A stretch of 64,000 bases of DNA from Streptomyces sp. NRRL F-5123 (GTDB taxonomy: Bacteria; Actinomycetota; Actinomycetes; Streptomycetales; Streptomycetaceae), in the NCBI RefSeq assembly GCF_000721495.1, contig NZ_JOHY01000001.1, forward strand, positions 310,001 through 374,000. The letters run 5' to 3'. Numbering within the stretch: position 1 is the stretch's first letter; each line of letters starts with the position of its first letter. A program made the translations under genes and the position numbers. Shown here in pieces: positions 16,244 through 24,911 of the stretch. The notes under the pieces were generated by a model that saw only the letters and a list, made by a program, of their open reading frames with translations, was not told the origin of the DNA and did no database searches.

Positions 16244-17935
16244 ATGAGCGCCCAAGCAGATGCCGCGCAGACCGGTACAGCCGCACCGCCGACAGGCTAC
16301 TCGCACCGGCAGATCATGATCATCCTGTCGGGCCTGCTGCTGGCGATGTTCCTCGCCGCACTCGACCAGACCGTGGTGTCCACCGCCATCTACAAGATCG
16401 GCGAGAGCCTCGACGGGCTGACCGCACAGGCCTGGGTGACGACCGCCTTCCTCATCACCTCGACCATCGCCACCCCGCTCTACGGCAAGCTGTCCGACCA
16501 GTACGGCCGCAAGCCCTTCTTCCTCTTCGCGATATCCGTCTTCGTCGTCGGCTCCGCGCTGTGCATGCTCTCGACGTCGATGTACATGCTCGCCGCCTTC
16601 CGCGCCTTCCAGGGTATAGGCGCCGGCGGCCTGTTCTCGCTGGCCTTCGCGATCATCGGCGACATCATCCCGCCGCGCGAACGCGCCAAGTACCAGGGCT
16701 ACTTCATGGCGGTCTTCGGCACCTCCAGCGTGCTCGGACCGGTCATCGGCGGCTGGCTCGCCGGCCAGGACTCGCTGCTCGGCATCGACGGCTGGCGGTG
16801 GATCTTCCTGGTCAACGTGCCGATCGGGATCGCCGCGCTCGTCGTCGTCGCCAAGGTGCTGCACATCAAGCAGGACAAGCGCCCGCACAAGGTCGACTCG
16901 TTCGGCGCCGCGGCGCTCGTCGTCGCGCTCGTGCCGCTGCTGATCATCGCCGAGCAGGGCCGCGTGTGGGGCTGGGGCAGCGGCCGCGCGCTGGGCTGCT
17001 ACGTCATCGGCGCCGTCGGCATCGTCTGCTTCCTCCTCGCCGAGCGCCGCGCGGGCGAGGAGGCGCTGCTGCCGCTGCGGCTCTTCCGCAACGGCGTCTT
17101 CGCGCTGGGCTCCGCCCAGTCCGCGATCATCGGCATCGGGATGTTCGGCGGCATCACCCTGATCCCGTTCTACCTCCAGCTGGTCAAGGGCAACTCGCCC
17201 ACCAAGGCCGGCCTGCTGATGCTGCCGCTGGTGCTCGGCATCATGGTCTTCTCGGCCGTCTCCGGCATCATCACCTCGCGCACCGGCCGCTACAAGATCT
17301 TCCCGGTCATCGGCTGCGCCCTGCTCGTCGCCGGCATGCTGATGCTCTGGCAGATCGACGCCGACAGCAGCCTGCTGTACGCGGACGCGGCGATGTTCCT
17401 GATCGGCGCCGGTCTCGGCCTGAACTTCCAGACCATCGTGCTGGCCATGCAGAACGCCGTGCCGCCGCAGGACATCGGCGTGGCGACGTCCTCGACGACG
17501 TTCTTCCGGCAGATGGGCGGCACGCTCGGCGTCGCCGTCTTCCTGTCCATCGTCTACTCGGTCGTCCCCGGCAAGATCAGCTCCGCCTTCGCCGCCGCCC
17601 GCGGCACGCAGGAGTTCCAGCAGGCCGCGGCCGCACACCCGGACCAGCTCAAGACGCTCACCGGCGGCAGCTCGGACAACCTCAACGACACGTCGTTCCT
17701 GAGCCACTTCGACCCGGTGCTCGGCCACCCCTTCAAGGTCGGCTTCACCGACGCCATGAACGTCGCCTTCCTGGCCTGCGGCGGCGTCCTGGTGCTCGCG
17801 ATGCTGCTCTCCACGATGCTCAAGGAAGTGCCGCTGCGCACCACCGGCGCGGCATTCGAGAAGCGCGAGGAGCCGCCGGCCGGCGCCGACGAGGCGACCG
17901 CCGGGACGGGCGGCGCCGACGGGCCGGCCGCCTAG
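16244..17935 (+). CDS. MFS efflux transporter, DHA2 (14-TMS) family
   Basis: A 563-aa drug:H+ antiporter with 14 predicted membrane segments. Motif A appears as GKLSDQYGRKPFF, motif B region as RAFQGIGAGGLFSLAFAIIGD, and motif C as GTSSVLGPVIGGWLAG. The first helix carries the LDQTVVSTA motif typical of DHA2 (EmrB/QacA) pumps. The cytoplasmic tail is Ala/Gly/Glu-rich. GGAGAGAGAG precedes the ATG. A universal stress protein gene follows after 21 bp and is probably co-transcribed. The substrate cannot be told from sequence; neither neighbour is a TetR or MarR gene. Confidence 0.9.
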   Translation: MSAQADAAQTGTAAPPTGYSHRQIMIILSGLLLAMFLAALDQTVVSTAIYKIGESLDGLTAQAWVTTAFLITSTIATPLYGKLSDQYGRKPFFLFAISVFVVGSALCMLSTSMYMLAAFRAFQGIGAGGLFSLAFAIIGDIIPPRERAKYQGYFMAVFGTSSVLGPVIGGWLAGQDSLLGIDGWRWIFLVNVPIGIAALVVVAKVLHIKQDKRPHKVDSFGAAALVVALVPLLIIAEQGRVWGWGSGRALGCYVIGAVGIVCFLLAERRAGEEALLPLRLFRNGVFALGSAQSAIIGIGMFGGITLIPFYLQLVKGNSPTKAGLLMLPLVLGIMVFSAVSGIITSRTGRYKIFPVIGCALLVAGMLMLWQIDADSSLLYADAAMFLIGAGLGLNFQTIVLAMQNAVPPQDIGVATSSTTFFRQMGGTLGVAVFLSIVYSVVPGKISSAFAAARGTQEFQQAAAAHPDQLKTLTGGSSDNLNDTSFLSHFDPVLGHPFKVGFTDAMNVAFLACGGVLVLAMLLSTMLKEVPLRTTGAAFEKREEPPAGADEATAGTGGADGPAA

Positions 17936-17956
17936 CAGCGAGCACGGCGCGAGGCC

Positions 17957-18418
17957 GTGGGATCCGATCGGGCCGCAGCTCCGCGGGGCGGCGGCCGGGT
18001 GGTCGTCGTCGGCGTGGACGACTCCGACTCGTCCTGGCGCGCCGTCGCCTACGCCGTCGGCCTCGCCCGCCGGCAGGACGCGCTGCTGGTGCTCGTCCAT
18101 GTGCTGCCGCAGCACGCCGCCGCGATGTTCGGCGGCGTCGCGTGGATGCTCGCCACCGACGACGTCGCGCTCGCCGCGCAGTTGCGCGACCGCATCGCCC
18201 GCGGGCTCGGGTCCGCCCCCGGGCTGCCCGTGCCACGCTGGGAATTCCACCTGCTGCGGTCGGCGAGCGTCGCGACGGGCCTCGCGGCGACCGCCGACGA
18301 GCTGCGCGCCGACACCGTCGTCATCGGCACCTCCCGCGGCCTGCGGCACCGGCTCTTCGGCTCCCCGGGCGCCCGCCTGGTCAGGACCCGCCGCTGGCCG
18401 GTGATCGTGGTGCCGTGA
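17957..18418 (+). CDS. Universal stress protein UspA-like
   Basis: A 153-aa single-domain protein of the UspA fold (VVVVGVDDSDSSWRAVAYAVGLARRQDALLVLVHVLP). The C-terminal ATP-binding signature occurs as VVIGTSRGLRHRLFGSPGARLVRTRRWPVIVVP. The spacing between GTSRG and GS is shorter than the usual G-x2-G-x9-G-(S/T), so ATP binding is likely but not certain. The GTG at 17957 lies 21 bp after the efflux gene, suggesting co-transcription with it. Confidence 0.85.
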   Translation: MGSDRAAAPRGGGRVVVVGVDDSDSSWRAVAYAVGLARRQDALLVLVHVLPQHAAAMFGGVAWMLATDDVALAAQLRDRIARGLGSAPGLPVPRWEFHLLRSASVATGLAATADELRADTVVIGTSRGLRHRLFGSPGARLVRTRRWPVIVVP

Positions 18419-18457
18419 CGGCGCCCGCGAACCCGGGTCGGGCAGCGTGCGGTCCGG

Positions 18458-18557
18458 GTCCGCCGGGCGGACGGCGCGGGCCCGGGCGGGCCGCACGGCA
18501 GCCGTGCCGCCCGGAGGCGCCGGCCGGGCGGCGTGGTGCCGCGTCCGCCGGGCGGAC
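18458..18557. repeat. Two copies of GTCCGCCGGGCGGAC hairpin
   Basis: The same 15-bp palindrome occurs at 18458-18472 and 18543-18557, each forming a 7-bp stem, in the 288-bp gap between the stress protein and the PL8 gene. Either copy may act as a terminator. I see no other feature in the gap. Confidence 0.6.
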
Positions 18558-18706
18558 GGCGTGCAAGGCCGCGACGGACGCGTGGCCGCGTATCAGCGGG
18601 ACGCGTGTCGCACCCCGTGACAGCGGGGGCCACGGTTGCTTGAATGCCGGAGGCGCCCGACCCGCCGCGGCGCCGCCGCTGTCCGCCGACCGCTGGAGCG
18701 TCCGCC

Positions 18707-21244
18707 GTGCAGATGTCCCGCCGTACCCTGCTCTCGACGCTCCCCGCCGGTGCCCTGCTGGCCCTCGCCGGGCGGATACCCGCCGCGAACGCCGCCGACC
18801 CGGGCGACGCCGCCCGCGTCATCGCCAACGCCACCGCCGTCTTCTGCGGCACCGCGGACTCCAACGCACGCCCCGAGGTCGCCGGCAAGCTCGCCGCGAT
18901 CCAGTCCGCCGCCACCTCCCACCTCGCCGCCATGGACGCCGCGGGCAGCGGCGAGCTCTTCCACGGCCTGGCCCTCGGCACCAGCGACCCGCACCTGAGC
19001 ACCTCCTTCCAGTACCTCTACGAGATCGCGGTCGCCACCCGCGCCCCCGGCTCCGCGCTGCTCGCCGACAGCGCCGTCCAGCAACGCGTCGTCGACGGCC
19101 TGACCTGGCTCTACGACCACTACTACGGCGACCTGTCGGCCGGCTACTACGGCAACTGGTTCACCTGGGAGATCGGCATCTCCACCTACGCCGGCCGCAC
19201 CCTCGTGCTGCTCGGCGACACCCTCGCCGCCACCGCGCCCGACCTCACCGCCACCTACGTCGCGGCCATGGACGCGTACCTGCGCAACGGCAAGGACGGC
19301 GACGTCGACCTCGACTCGCGCTTCCACACCGGCGCCAACCTCGCCGACATCACCACCAACCGGATCCTGCAGGGCGCCGCGCTCGGCGACGCCGCCCGCA
19401 TCACCAAGGCCGTCACCGACCAGCTCACCGTCTACGCCACCGTCGACCCGTACGCCCTCCAGCACGGCGTCACCGACGGCTTCTACGCCGACGGCTCCTT
19501 CCTCCAGCACTCCTCCGTCGCCTACACCGGCTCCTACGGCACCGGGCTGCTCACCCGCGTCGCACAGACCGTCAAACTCCTGGACGGCACGGGCTACGCG
19601 CCCGACGGCGGCAGCCTCGCCGACATCGCCGCCGGCTGGGTCGCCGGCAGCTTTGCGCCGCTGGTCGTCGAGGGCTGGACGACCGAGGCGGTCAAGGGCC
19701 GCGCCGTCTCCCGGACCGGCACCGGATACGCCGACACCGCACCCGTCATCGAGGCCGCCACCGACCTGTCCGGCCACGCCACCGCCGAACACGCCGCCGC
19801 GCTCGCCTCGTACGTCAAGCACCTGCGCCAGGTCACCCGGGCGGCGCCCGACCCGGCCGGCTTCGTCTCCCCGGTCAGCGTCGCCGCCTACGCCGCGATC
19901 CTCGCCGACCCCGACGTGCCCGCGCGCGACATCAACCCCGCCGCCCTGCACAGCGCCTACCCCGCCATGGACCGCAGCGTCCACCGCCGCCCCGGCTGGA
20001 CCTTCGTGCTCGCCCGCAGTTCTGCACGCATCAGCGGCTACGAGTACATGAGCGGCGAGAACCTGCTGCCCTGGCACCAGGGCGTCGGCGCCCACTACCT
20101 CTACCTCGCCGGGCAGGACCAGACGGAAGCCTTCGGCGTCGACTACTTCACCACCGTGCCGCCCGACCGGCTCGCCGGCGTCACCGCCCCCGACGAGACC
20201 CGGCTCAGCGTCCCCGAGCTGTACGGCACGCAGTGGTACGACAACCCCGCCGCCGGCTTCACCTCCTCCTCGGAGTCCCAGAACGCCTACGTCTACTTCC
20301 CGCGGGGCACCAACACGCACTCCGGCGGCGCCGCACTCGGCCCGTACGGCAGCGCCGCCATGGTCTACGCGCCCGACGCCGCCTGGAGCGCAGCGCAGGC
20401 GGGCCTGCTCCCCGCCGATTTCACCGCCTACCGCGCCGCCGACGCGACCAGGTCGTGGTTCATGCTGGACGACGAGGTCGTGGTACTCGCCGCCGGGGTC
20501 GGCGACTCCGCCGGGCGCCCCGTCACCACGACCGCAGACGCGCGCATCGCCGCGGCGTCCGCCGCCGTGACCCTCACCGGCCGCACCCGGCACGGCGCCC
20601 CCGTCACCGGACCCGGCACGGCGCCGCTGGCCTGGCTGCGGTACGCCGACGCCGCGCAGGGGACGGCGGTCGGCTACGCCCTCCTCGGCCCGCACCGGCC
20701 CGACGCCACGGTCGGGCTCGACACCGTCACCCGCAGCCGCCGCACCGTACGGCTGAGCAACCCCGACACGGCCGTCACCAAGCAGGTCTTCACCCTGACC
20801 GTCCACCAGGCCGCCGGCGCCCCGCACGCGGCGTTCGCGTACGCGATCCTCCCCGGCGCGAGCGAGTCGCAGCTGCGGGCGTACGCCGCCGGCGGGCCCG
20901 TGTCGGTGCTCGCCAACACCACCGCGGTCCAGGCCGTACGGCACGCCGGGCTCGGCCTGCTCGGCGTCAACACCTTCACGCCCGGGCGGCACCGCGTCGG
21001 GCGCCTCACCGTCGACGGGGCGGCGTGCGTGCTGGTGCGCGAGGCGCGTGACGGGACGGTGGAGGTGGCGGTCGCCGACCCCACCACCGGGCGGGACTCG
21101 GTGACCCTCCACCTCGCCGGCCGCCCCCTGCGCCCCACCGCCCCTTCCCCCGCGATTGCCGCCCGCGCGGGGGCGGGAGGCACGACGCTGCGGGTGACGA
21201 CCCGCCACACGTACGGCGCGTCCCTGAGGGTGACCTTGCACTGA
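18707..21244 (+). CDS. Polysaccharide lyase family 8 (hyaluronate/chondroitin/xanthan type)
   Basis: An 845-aa secreted lyase with a twin-arginine signal (SRRTLLSTLPAGALLALAG). A helical alpha/alpha toroid domain (about 35-380) precedes the beta-sandwich domains (about 380-845). Candidate catalytic residues occur as NWFTWEIGIS (Asn, Trp), HGVTDGFYADGSFLQHSSVAYTGSYG (His, Tyr) and SARISGYEYMSGEN (Arg). It should eliminate uronic-acid-containing polysaccharides such as hyaluronate, chondroitin or xanthan; I cannot choose between them. The GTG at 18707 follows GGAG at 8 bp and places the RR motif three residues after the start Met at codon 3. The gene stands alone, followed by the intergenic repeat cluster. 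Confidence 0.9.
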   Translation: MQMSRRTLLSTLPAGALLALAGRIPAANAADPGDAARVIANATAVFCGTADSNARPEVAGKLAAIQSAATSHLAAMDAAGSGELFHGLALGTSDPHLSTSFQYLYEIAVATRAPGSALLADSAVQQRVVDGLTWLYDHYYGDLSAGYYGNWFTWEIGISTYAGRTLVLLGDTLAATAPDLTATYVAAMDAYLRNGKDGDVDLDSRFHTGANLADITTNRILQGAALGDAARITKAVTDQLTVYATVDPYALQHGVTDGFYADGSFLQHSSVAYTGSYGTGLLTRVAQTVKLLDGTGYAPDGGSLADIAAGWVAGSFAPLVVEGWTTEAVKGRAVSRTGTGYADTAPVIEAATDLSGHATAEHAAALASYVKHLRQVTRAAPDPAGFVSPVSVAAYAAILADPDVPARDINPAALHSAYPAMDRSVHRRPGWTFVLARSSARISGYEYMSGENLLPWHQGVGAHYLYLAGQDQTEAFGVDYFTTVPPDRLAGVTAPDETRLSVPELYGTQWYDNPAAGFTSSSESQNAYVYFPRGTNTHSGGAALGPYGSAAMVYAPDAAWSAAQAGLLPADFTAYRAADATRSWFMLDDEVVVLAAGVGDSAGRPVTTTADARIAAASAAVTLTGRTRHGAPVTGPGTAPLAWLRYADAAQGTAVGYALLGPHRPDATVGLDTVTRSRRTVRLSNPDTAVTKQVFTLTVHQAAGAPHAAFAYAILPGASESQLRAYAAGGPVSVLANTTAVQAVRHAGLGLLGVNTFTPGRHRVGRLTVDGAACVLVREARDGTVEVAVADPTTGRDSVTLHLAGRPLRPTAPSPAIAARAGAGGTTLRVTTRHTYGASLRVTLH

Positions 21245-21689
21245 CCTCGCCGGAGGTCCGCCCCGGGCCGCCCCGTGGGGTGCGTTTCGCGACGCTCGCG
21301 CGCCGTGGCTGAGCGCGCAGTTCCCCGCGCTCCTGAGGTCCCGCCCCTTGCGGTGGATTGTTCGTCTGCCGGTCCGGTCCGATCCGGCCGGCCGCGCAGT
21401 TCCCCGCGCCCCCGACGAACGCCCACCCTCGCTGCGCCGCAGAAAGCTTGCGCCTGCCGCGCAGGCCAACACCCAGGGGCGCGGGGAACTGCGCGCCCGG
21501 CCCACCAGCGGTCGCAAGTCGCGAATCGCACCTTGCGAGGCACCCCGTGGCGTCAAGGGGCGCGCGGAACTGCGCGCTCAGCCCACCACGCACCGCGAGT
21601 CGCACCCCACGGGGCAGCCCGTGGCGCAACGGGGCGCCGGGGAACCGGCGGTGGGGGAGGGGGCGTCACCCCGGGTGGAGGTGACAGGC
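21245..21689. repeat. Cluster of Streptomyces-type intergenic repeats
   Basis: This 445-bp gap holds at least four copies of a motif built on GGGGCGCGGGGAACTGCGCG. Two are in minus orientation (21311-21333 and 21392-21413) and two in plus orientation (21476-21498 and 21557-21580). A degenerate fifth lies at 21627-21644. This motif is widespread in streptomycete intergenic regions. Flanking text such as GCGAGTCGCACC also recurs in both orientations. The cluster separates the PL8 gene from the MNIO operon and could fold into large hairpins. Confidence 0.8.
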
Positions 21690-22589
21690 GTGAGCGGACC
21701 CGCTTTCCTCGCCGCCTACGCGGCAGCATTCATCCTCGCCGGCATCGGCACCGCCCTCGTACGGTCGGGCCGGAGGAAGCGGCTCGCCGCGGCCCCGGGC
21801 ACCGGCTGGATGCCGCCCGATCCCTACACCGTCGCCGTGCTGAGCGGCGGCCCCACGCGCGTGGTGGACACCGCCGTCCACGCCCTCGTCGCCGAGGGCC
21901 GGTTACGGGTCGGCCGCGACCACCGGATCACGGCCTGCGGTGCCCCCGCGCCTGCCGACGCGGTGGCCGGGGACGTCGTCAACGCGGTGAGCGGCACCCA
22001 CGGCGCGACCCTCACGACGGTACGGGCCCGCGTCGGGCGTGGCGCGGCGGTCGACCAGGTCGTCGCCCACGCCACCGCGCGCGGGCTGCTGCTGACGCCG
22101 GGTCAGCGCGCGTCCTCCGCTCTCGCCGAGCTCGCGCCGATGCTCGCCGTCTTCTGCGCCGGGCTGGGCCGGCTCGGCTACGGCGTCCACCGGCACCACC
22201 CGGTGGGCCTGCTGCTGGCCGAGCTGGTGGTCAGCGCGATGGTCGTGCTGATGGTCGGCAACTCCACGCCGCGCCGCACCCCCGCGGCCGAGCGGATGCT
22301 GGAGCAGGTCCGCGGCACGGCCCCGACCGCCGCGGCCCCCGCGCACGCGGGGTCCTCCGGCGTGCTCGGCGGCGACCCGTTCGCGCCGGCGGCGGTGATG
22401 GGCGTCGCGCTGCTCGGCGCGGGCGCGGTCATGGACGGCGACCTGCGCGAAGCGCTCTTCGGCGGCCTGAACACCTCCTCCGCCGGCGGTGGCGGCGCGA
22501 GCTGCGGGACGGACTCGGGCGGCGGCGACAGCGGTGGCAGCGGGTGCGGCGGCGGCTGCGGGGGCGGTTGCGGCGGGTGCGGCGGATGA
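21690..22589 (+). CDS. TIGR04222 domain membrane protein with Cys/Gly-rich tail
   Basis: A 299-aa membrane protein. The N-terminal helix ([19 protein letters not shown]) precedes a cytoplasmic domain with winged-helix character ([30 protein letters not shown]). A central hydrophobic pair follows (about residues 170-195, [21 protein letters not shown]). The C-terminus ends in about 35 residues of Gly/Ser with five Cys, closing GCGGGCGGGCGGCGG. This is the TIGR04222 family layout. The gene holds a TTA Leu codon (codon 72, 21903-21905), so translation should depend on the bldA tRNA. The start GTG 21690 has GGAGGTGA 5 bp upstream. Its stop overlaps the DUF692 start (ATGA). The tail is the likely substrate of that enzyme, by analogy with MNIO-modified peptides. 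Confidence 0.8.
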   Translation: MSGPAFLAAYAAAFILAGIGTALVRSGRRKRLAAAPGTGWMPPDPYTVAVLSGGPTRVVDTAVHALVAEGRLRVGRDHRITACGAPAPADAVAGDVVNAVSGTHGATLTTVRARVGRGAAVDQVVAHATARGLLLTPGQRASSALAELAPMLAVFCAGLGRLGYGVHRHHPVGLLLAELVVSAMVVLMVGNSTPRRTPAAERMLEQVRGTAPTAAAPAHAGSSGVLGGDPFAPAAVMGVALLGAGAVMDGDLREALFGGLNTSSAGGGGASCGTDSGGGDSGGSGCGGGCGGGCGGCGG

Positions 22590-23413
22590 CGTCCACGGCC
22601 GCGCCCGAGCTGGGCTACGGCATCGGCTGGCGCCGCCCCATCGACCTGACCGTCGAGCGCCTGCCCGGCGTCGACTTCGTCGAGGCCATTGCGGAGGGCC
22701 TCGACCCGCAACGGCTCCTCCCGTCCCTGGCGGTGCTGCGGGAGCGCGGCGTCCCGGTGGTGCCGCACGGCGTCTCGCTGTCGCTGGGCGGTGCGCAGCG
22801 GCCCGACCCGGCGCGGCTCGCGCACCTGGCCGCCTGCGCGCAGGCGCTGGACGCGCCGCTGGTCAGTGAGCACATCGCCTTCACCCGGGCCGGGCAGTGG
22901 GAGGCCGGGCACCTGATCCCCGTGCCCCGGACGTGGGACACCGTCGCCGTCGTCGCGGAGAACGTCAGGATCGCCCAGGACCACCTGCCCGTACCGCTGG
23001 CGCTGGAGAACATCGCACCGCTGCTCGCCTGGCCCGGCGAGGAGCTGACGGAGGGGCAGTTCCTCGCCGAGATCGCCGGCCGCACGGGCGCGCTGCTGCT
23101 CGTGGACGTCGCCAACCTGCACACCGCGCGGGTCAACCTCGGCATCGACCCGCACCAGGTCCTGCGGGAGCTGCCGCTGGAGCGCGTCGGGTACGTCCAC
23201 GTCGCCGGAGGCGTCGAGCGCGACGGGGTGTGGCACGACACCCACACCCACCCCGTGCCCGCGCCCGTGCTCGACCTGCTCGCCGACCTCGCGGGCCGGG
23301 CCCGGCTGCCCGGCGTTCTCCTCGAACGCGACGGCGCCTATCCGACGGACGCGGAACTCGCGGGCGAACTCGCCGCGATCCGCGCCGCCGTCGCGCGCGG
23401 GTGCCGCGTATGA
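22586..23413 (+). CDS. DUF692 family multinuclear iron oxidative enzyme (MNIO)
   Basis: A 275-aa TIM-barrel protein of the DUF692/MNIO family. Known members (MbnB, TglH, ChrH, bufferin enzymes) use two or three iron atoms and oxygen to modify Cys residues of peptides. Likely metal ligands are His61 (PHGVSLS), Glu95/His96 (VSEHIAF), Glu141 (LENIAP), Asp174/Asn177/His179 (VDVANLHT), His205 (HVAGG) and Asp218/His220/His222 (DTHTHP). Start and stop codons overlap the flanking genes (ATGA on both sides), so the three genes are translationally coupled. The probable substrate is the Cys/Gly tail of the TIGR04222 protein made from the same message. The product modification is unknown. Confidence 0.88.
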   Translation: MTSTAAPELGYGIGWRRPIDLTVERLPGVDFVEAIAEGLDPQRLLPSLAVLRERGVPVVPHGVSLSLGGAQRPDPARLAHLAACAQALDAPLVSEHIAFTRAGQWEAGHLIPVPRTWDTVAVVAENVRIAQDHLPVPLALENIAPLLAWPGEELTEGQFLAEIAGRTGALLLVDVANLHTARVNLGIDPHQVLRELPLERVGYVHVAGGVERDGVWHDTHTHPVPAPVLDLLADLAGRARLPGVLLERDGAYPTDAELAGELAAIRAAVARGCRV

Positions 23414-23628
23414 CCACGGCCGAGCGGGCGGCCCTGGGCGCGGCCCAGGAGGCGCTGCTCGCCTCGCTCGTGGGCGGCGCCGACGCCCCGCCGGGCTTCG
23501 ATCCGGAACGCCTGCGCGTCCAGGCCGCCGTCCTGCGCGCCAAGCGCCGGCATGCCGCCGAGGAGTCCCCGCCCGCCCCGCGCCCTCGCCTCTTCCGCCG
23601 CCGCCCGTCCGGCGGGGGGCCGCGGTAG
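23410..23628 (+). CDS. Small protein of MNIO operon, 72 aa
   Basis: A 72-aa soluble protein, [20 protein letters not shown] followed by a Gly/Ala/Pro turn, [20 protein letters not shown] and a basic Pro/Arg tail. It starts inside the stop codon of the DUF692 gene (ATGA), so it is made with that enzyme. Its two-helix layout recalls the N-terminal part of DUF2063/MbnC-type partners of MNIO enzymes, but at 72 aa it is far shorter than those. It may be a minimal partner that helps bind the substrate. I find no Cys in it, so it is unlikely to be the modified peptide. Confidence 0.7.
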   Translation: MTTAERAALGAAQEALLASLVGGADAPPGFDPERLRVQAAVLRAKRRHAAEESPPAPRPRLFRRRPSGGGPR

Positions 23629-23733
23629 GCCGTGCCCGGCAGATCCCGTCCGCCCGGCGGCGTCCGGCAAGCGCGCTCAACCTGCCCTCGGCGGGAGGCG
23701 CCCACCCTCCACCGTGAACCGTGCGGCCCGGGA

Positions 23734-23765
23734 GGGGCCCCCGGGCCGTGCGGCCCGGGGGCCCC
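23734..23765. terminator. Terminator of the MNIO operon
   Basis: GGGGCCCCCGGGCC (23734-23747), loop GTGC and GGCCCGGGGGCCCC (23752-23765) form a perfect 14-bp stem 105 bp past the operon's last stop codon. Confidence 0.7.
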
Positions 23766-23784
23766 ACCCGCCGCCTCGCGGCCC

Positions 23785-23825
23785 GGAGGTGCCCCCACCC
23801 TCCGCCTTGCACCCGGGGCACCTCC
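23785..23825. terminator. Second hairpin in the same gap
   Basis: GGAGGTGCCCC (23785-23795) pairs with GGGGCACCTCC (23815-23825) across a 19-nt loop. Its right arm lies inside the dispersed repeat. Confidence 0.5.
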
Positions 23826-23845
23826 CGGGCGAAGCGCCGGCGGAG
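23814..23845 (+). repeat. Dispersed repeat copy A
   Basis: The core GGGGCACCTCCCGGGCGAAGC matches copies at 24811-24860 (plus) and 30062-30112 (minus), all in gene-free DNA. This copy diverges after the core. Confidence 0.5.
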
Positions 23846-23949
23846 CACCGGACACAGCCGACCCCGCCCTCCGGGCGGACGGCGCTCTTTGCCGGACCGG
23901 CCAGGGAATCCGCGTGCGCCCGGCGCCCTCCGGGCGGAACACTGGGCGG

Positions 23950-24792
23950 ATGACCTCCGCGACCTCCCTCACCCCGCAGGAGCGGGCGCTCGGCCACGTC
24001 GCCGGGCTCGCGTCCGGGCCGCCGCTGGACCCGGCGCTGCGGGTGACCCTCAACTTCCATCCGGACCGCCCGGTGGGAGGCAGGCCGATCCTGGACGCGA
24101 TGGCCGAGGACGGCGTCTACCGCTCGCAGTTCGTGACGGGCACGAGCAACGGCGGGCTGACCGCCCGCCCCGGCGGTGACCGGTGGCGCTGGGAGAGCCG
24201 GATCTTCGCCGGGGCGTACGACGACGCGCCCGCCCACGAGCGGCCCGTGTACGGGGCGCTCAACTTCCGCCGCAAGCCGGCCGGCGGCGCCCCGCGGTTC
24301 GGGTCCGCCCACTTCCGGCTGACCGCCGAGCCGCTGGCTCGGACCACGTTCTGCTACCCCGACAGCTTCCACGAGCCCGCCGACTTCGGCGTGGCGGCGC
24401 GTATGCCCCTGGTCGAACTGGCCCTCGCCGACCGCCGGGACGACCTCGACGACTACGTCGAGGCGCAGGTCCACGGCCCCGTCCGCCCCGACCGCCACGT
24501 CGAGGCGCTGGTCCTCGACCCCTGCTACCGCGGTACGCCGGTCGAGGCCGCGGCGCTGCGCCTGGGCTGCGCCGTGGAATGGCACGCCGGATTCCGGCTC
24601 GCCGCCGCCGACCTGCGCGGCCGCGCCGCCTACCGGGGCCAGGAATACGTCGACCTGGCCGCCCGGATCGCCGTCGACGGCGTTCTCGACCCGCGCGTCG
24701 TCGGTGTCGCCGCCCGCTCCGGCGACCACGACCCGCAGGCGGTCAAGAAGGTGTGGCACTACCTCGCCCGCTTCGGCGCCCCGGCCCGGTGA
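23950..24792 (+). CDS. DUF3626 domain protein
   Basis: A 280-aa cytoplasmic protein covering one complete DUF3626 domain. Examples are LTPQERALGHVAGLASGPPLDPALRVTLNFHPDR near the N-terminus, VYGALNFRRKPAGGAPRFGSAHFRL in the middle and the VEWHAGFRLAAADL segment later. Distant relationships have been proposed to toxin or ADP-ribosyltransferase-like folds; I make no functional claim. The ATG at 23950 has only a weak GGGCGG upstream. It is flanked by hairpins and dispersed repeats on both sides and is not in an operon. Conserved Asn/His/Arg residues (NFHPDRP, SQFVTGTSNGG) would be candidates for an active site. Confidence 0.75.
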   Translation: MTSATSLTPQERALGHVAGLASGPPLDPALRVTLNFHPDRPVGGRPILDAMAEDGVYRSQFVTGTSNGGLTARPGGDRWRWESRIFAGAYDDAPAHERPVYGALNFRRKPAGGAPRFGSAHFRLTAEPLARTTFCYPDSFHEPADFGVAARMPLVELALADRRDDLDDYVEAQVHGPVRPDRHVEALVLDPCYRGTPVEAAALRLGCAVEWHAGFRLAAADLRGRAAYRGQEYVDLAARIAVDGVLDPRVVGVAARSGDHDPQAVKKVWHYLARFGAPAR

Positions 24793-24810
24793 CGCGCCCC
24801 CAGGGGCGTA

Positions 24811-24860
24811 CGGGGGGTATCCCGGGCGAAGCCCACGGGGGAGAACCGCACGACCGGCCA
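24811..24860 (+). repeat. Dispersed repeat copy B
   Basis: About 50 bp, reading TCCCGGGCGAAGC followed by GGGGGAGAACCGCACGACCG. It lies between the DUF3626 and FAD monooxygenase genes and matches copy C at roughly 80% by eye. Confidence 0.5.
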
Positions 24861-24911
24861 CCGCGACAGGACACCCGGCGGGCCACCACAAGGGGCAGCC
24901 CCTTCGCGGTC

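Larger units (their letters stand above)
23629..23949. other. Gene-free stretch with two strong hairpins and a dispersed repeat
   Basis: The stretch between the MNIO operon and the DUF3626 gene holds a perfect 14-bp hairpin (23734-23765), a second 11-bp hairpin (23785-23825) and a copy of a dispersed repeat (23814-23845). I see no coding sequence: the open frame from 23632 into the DUF3626 gene lacks a ribosome site and is Arg/Pro/Gly-rich before 23950. Confidence 0.6.

Noticed and set aside
16207..21051. A 1614-codon plus-strand open frame
   Set aside because: It runs through MFS, stress-protein and PL8 genes in another frame and is Arg/Pro-rich without domains.
21311..21580. Terminal repeats of an insertion sequence or attachment sites
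   Set aside because: No transposase or integrase gene lies between or near them, and the motif is a common streptomycete intergenic repeat.
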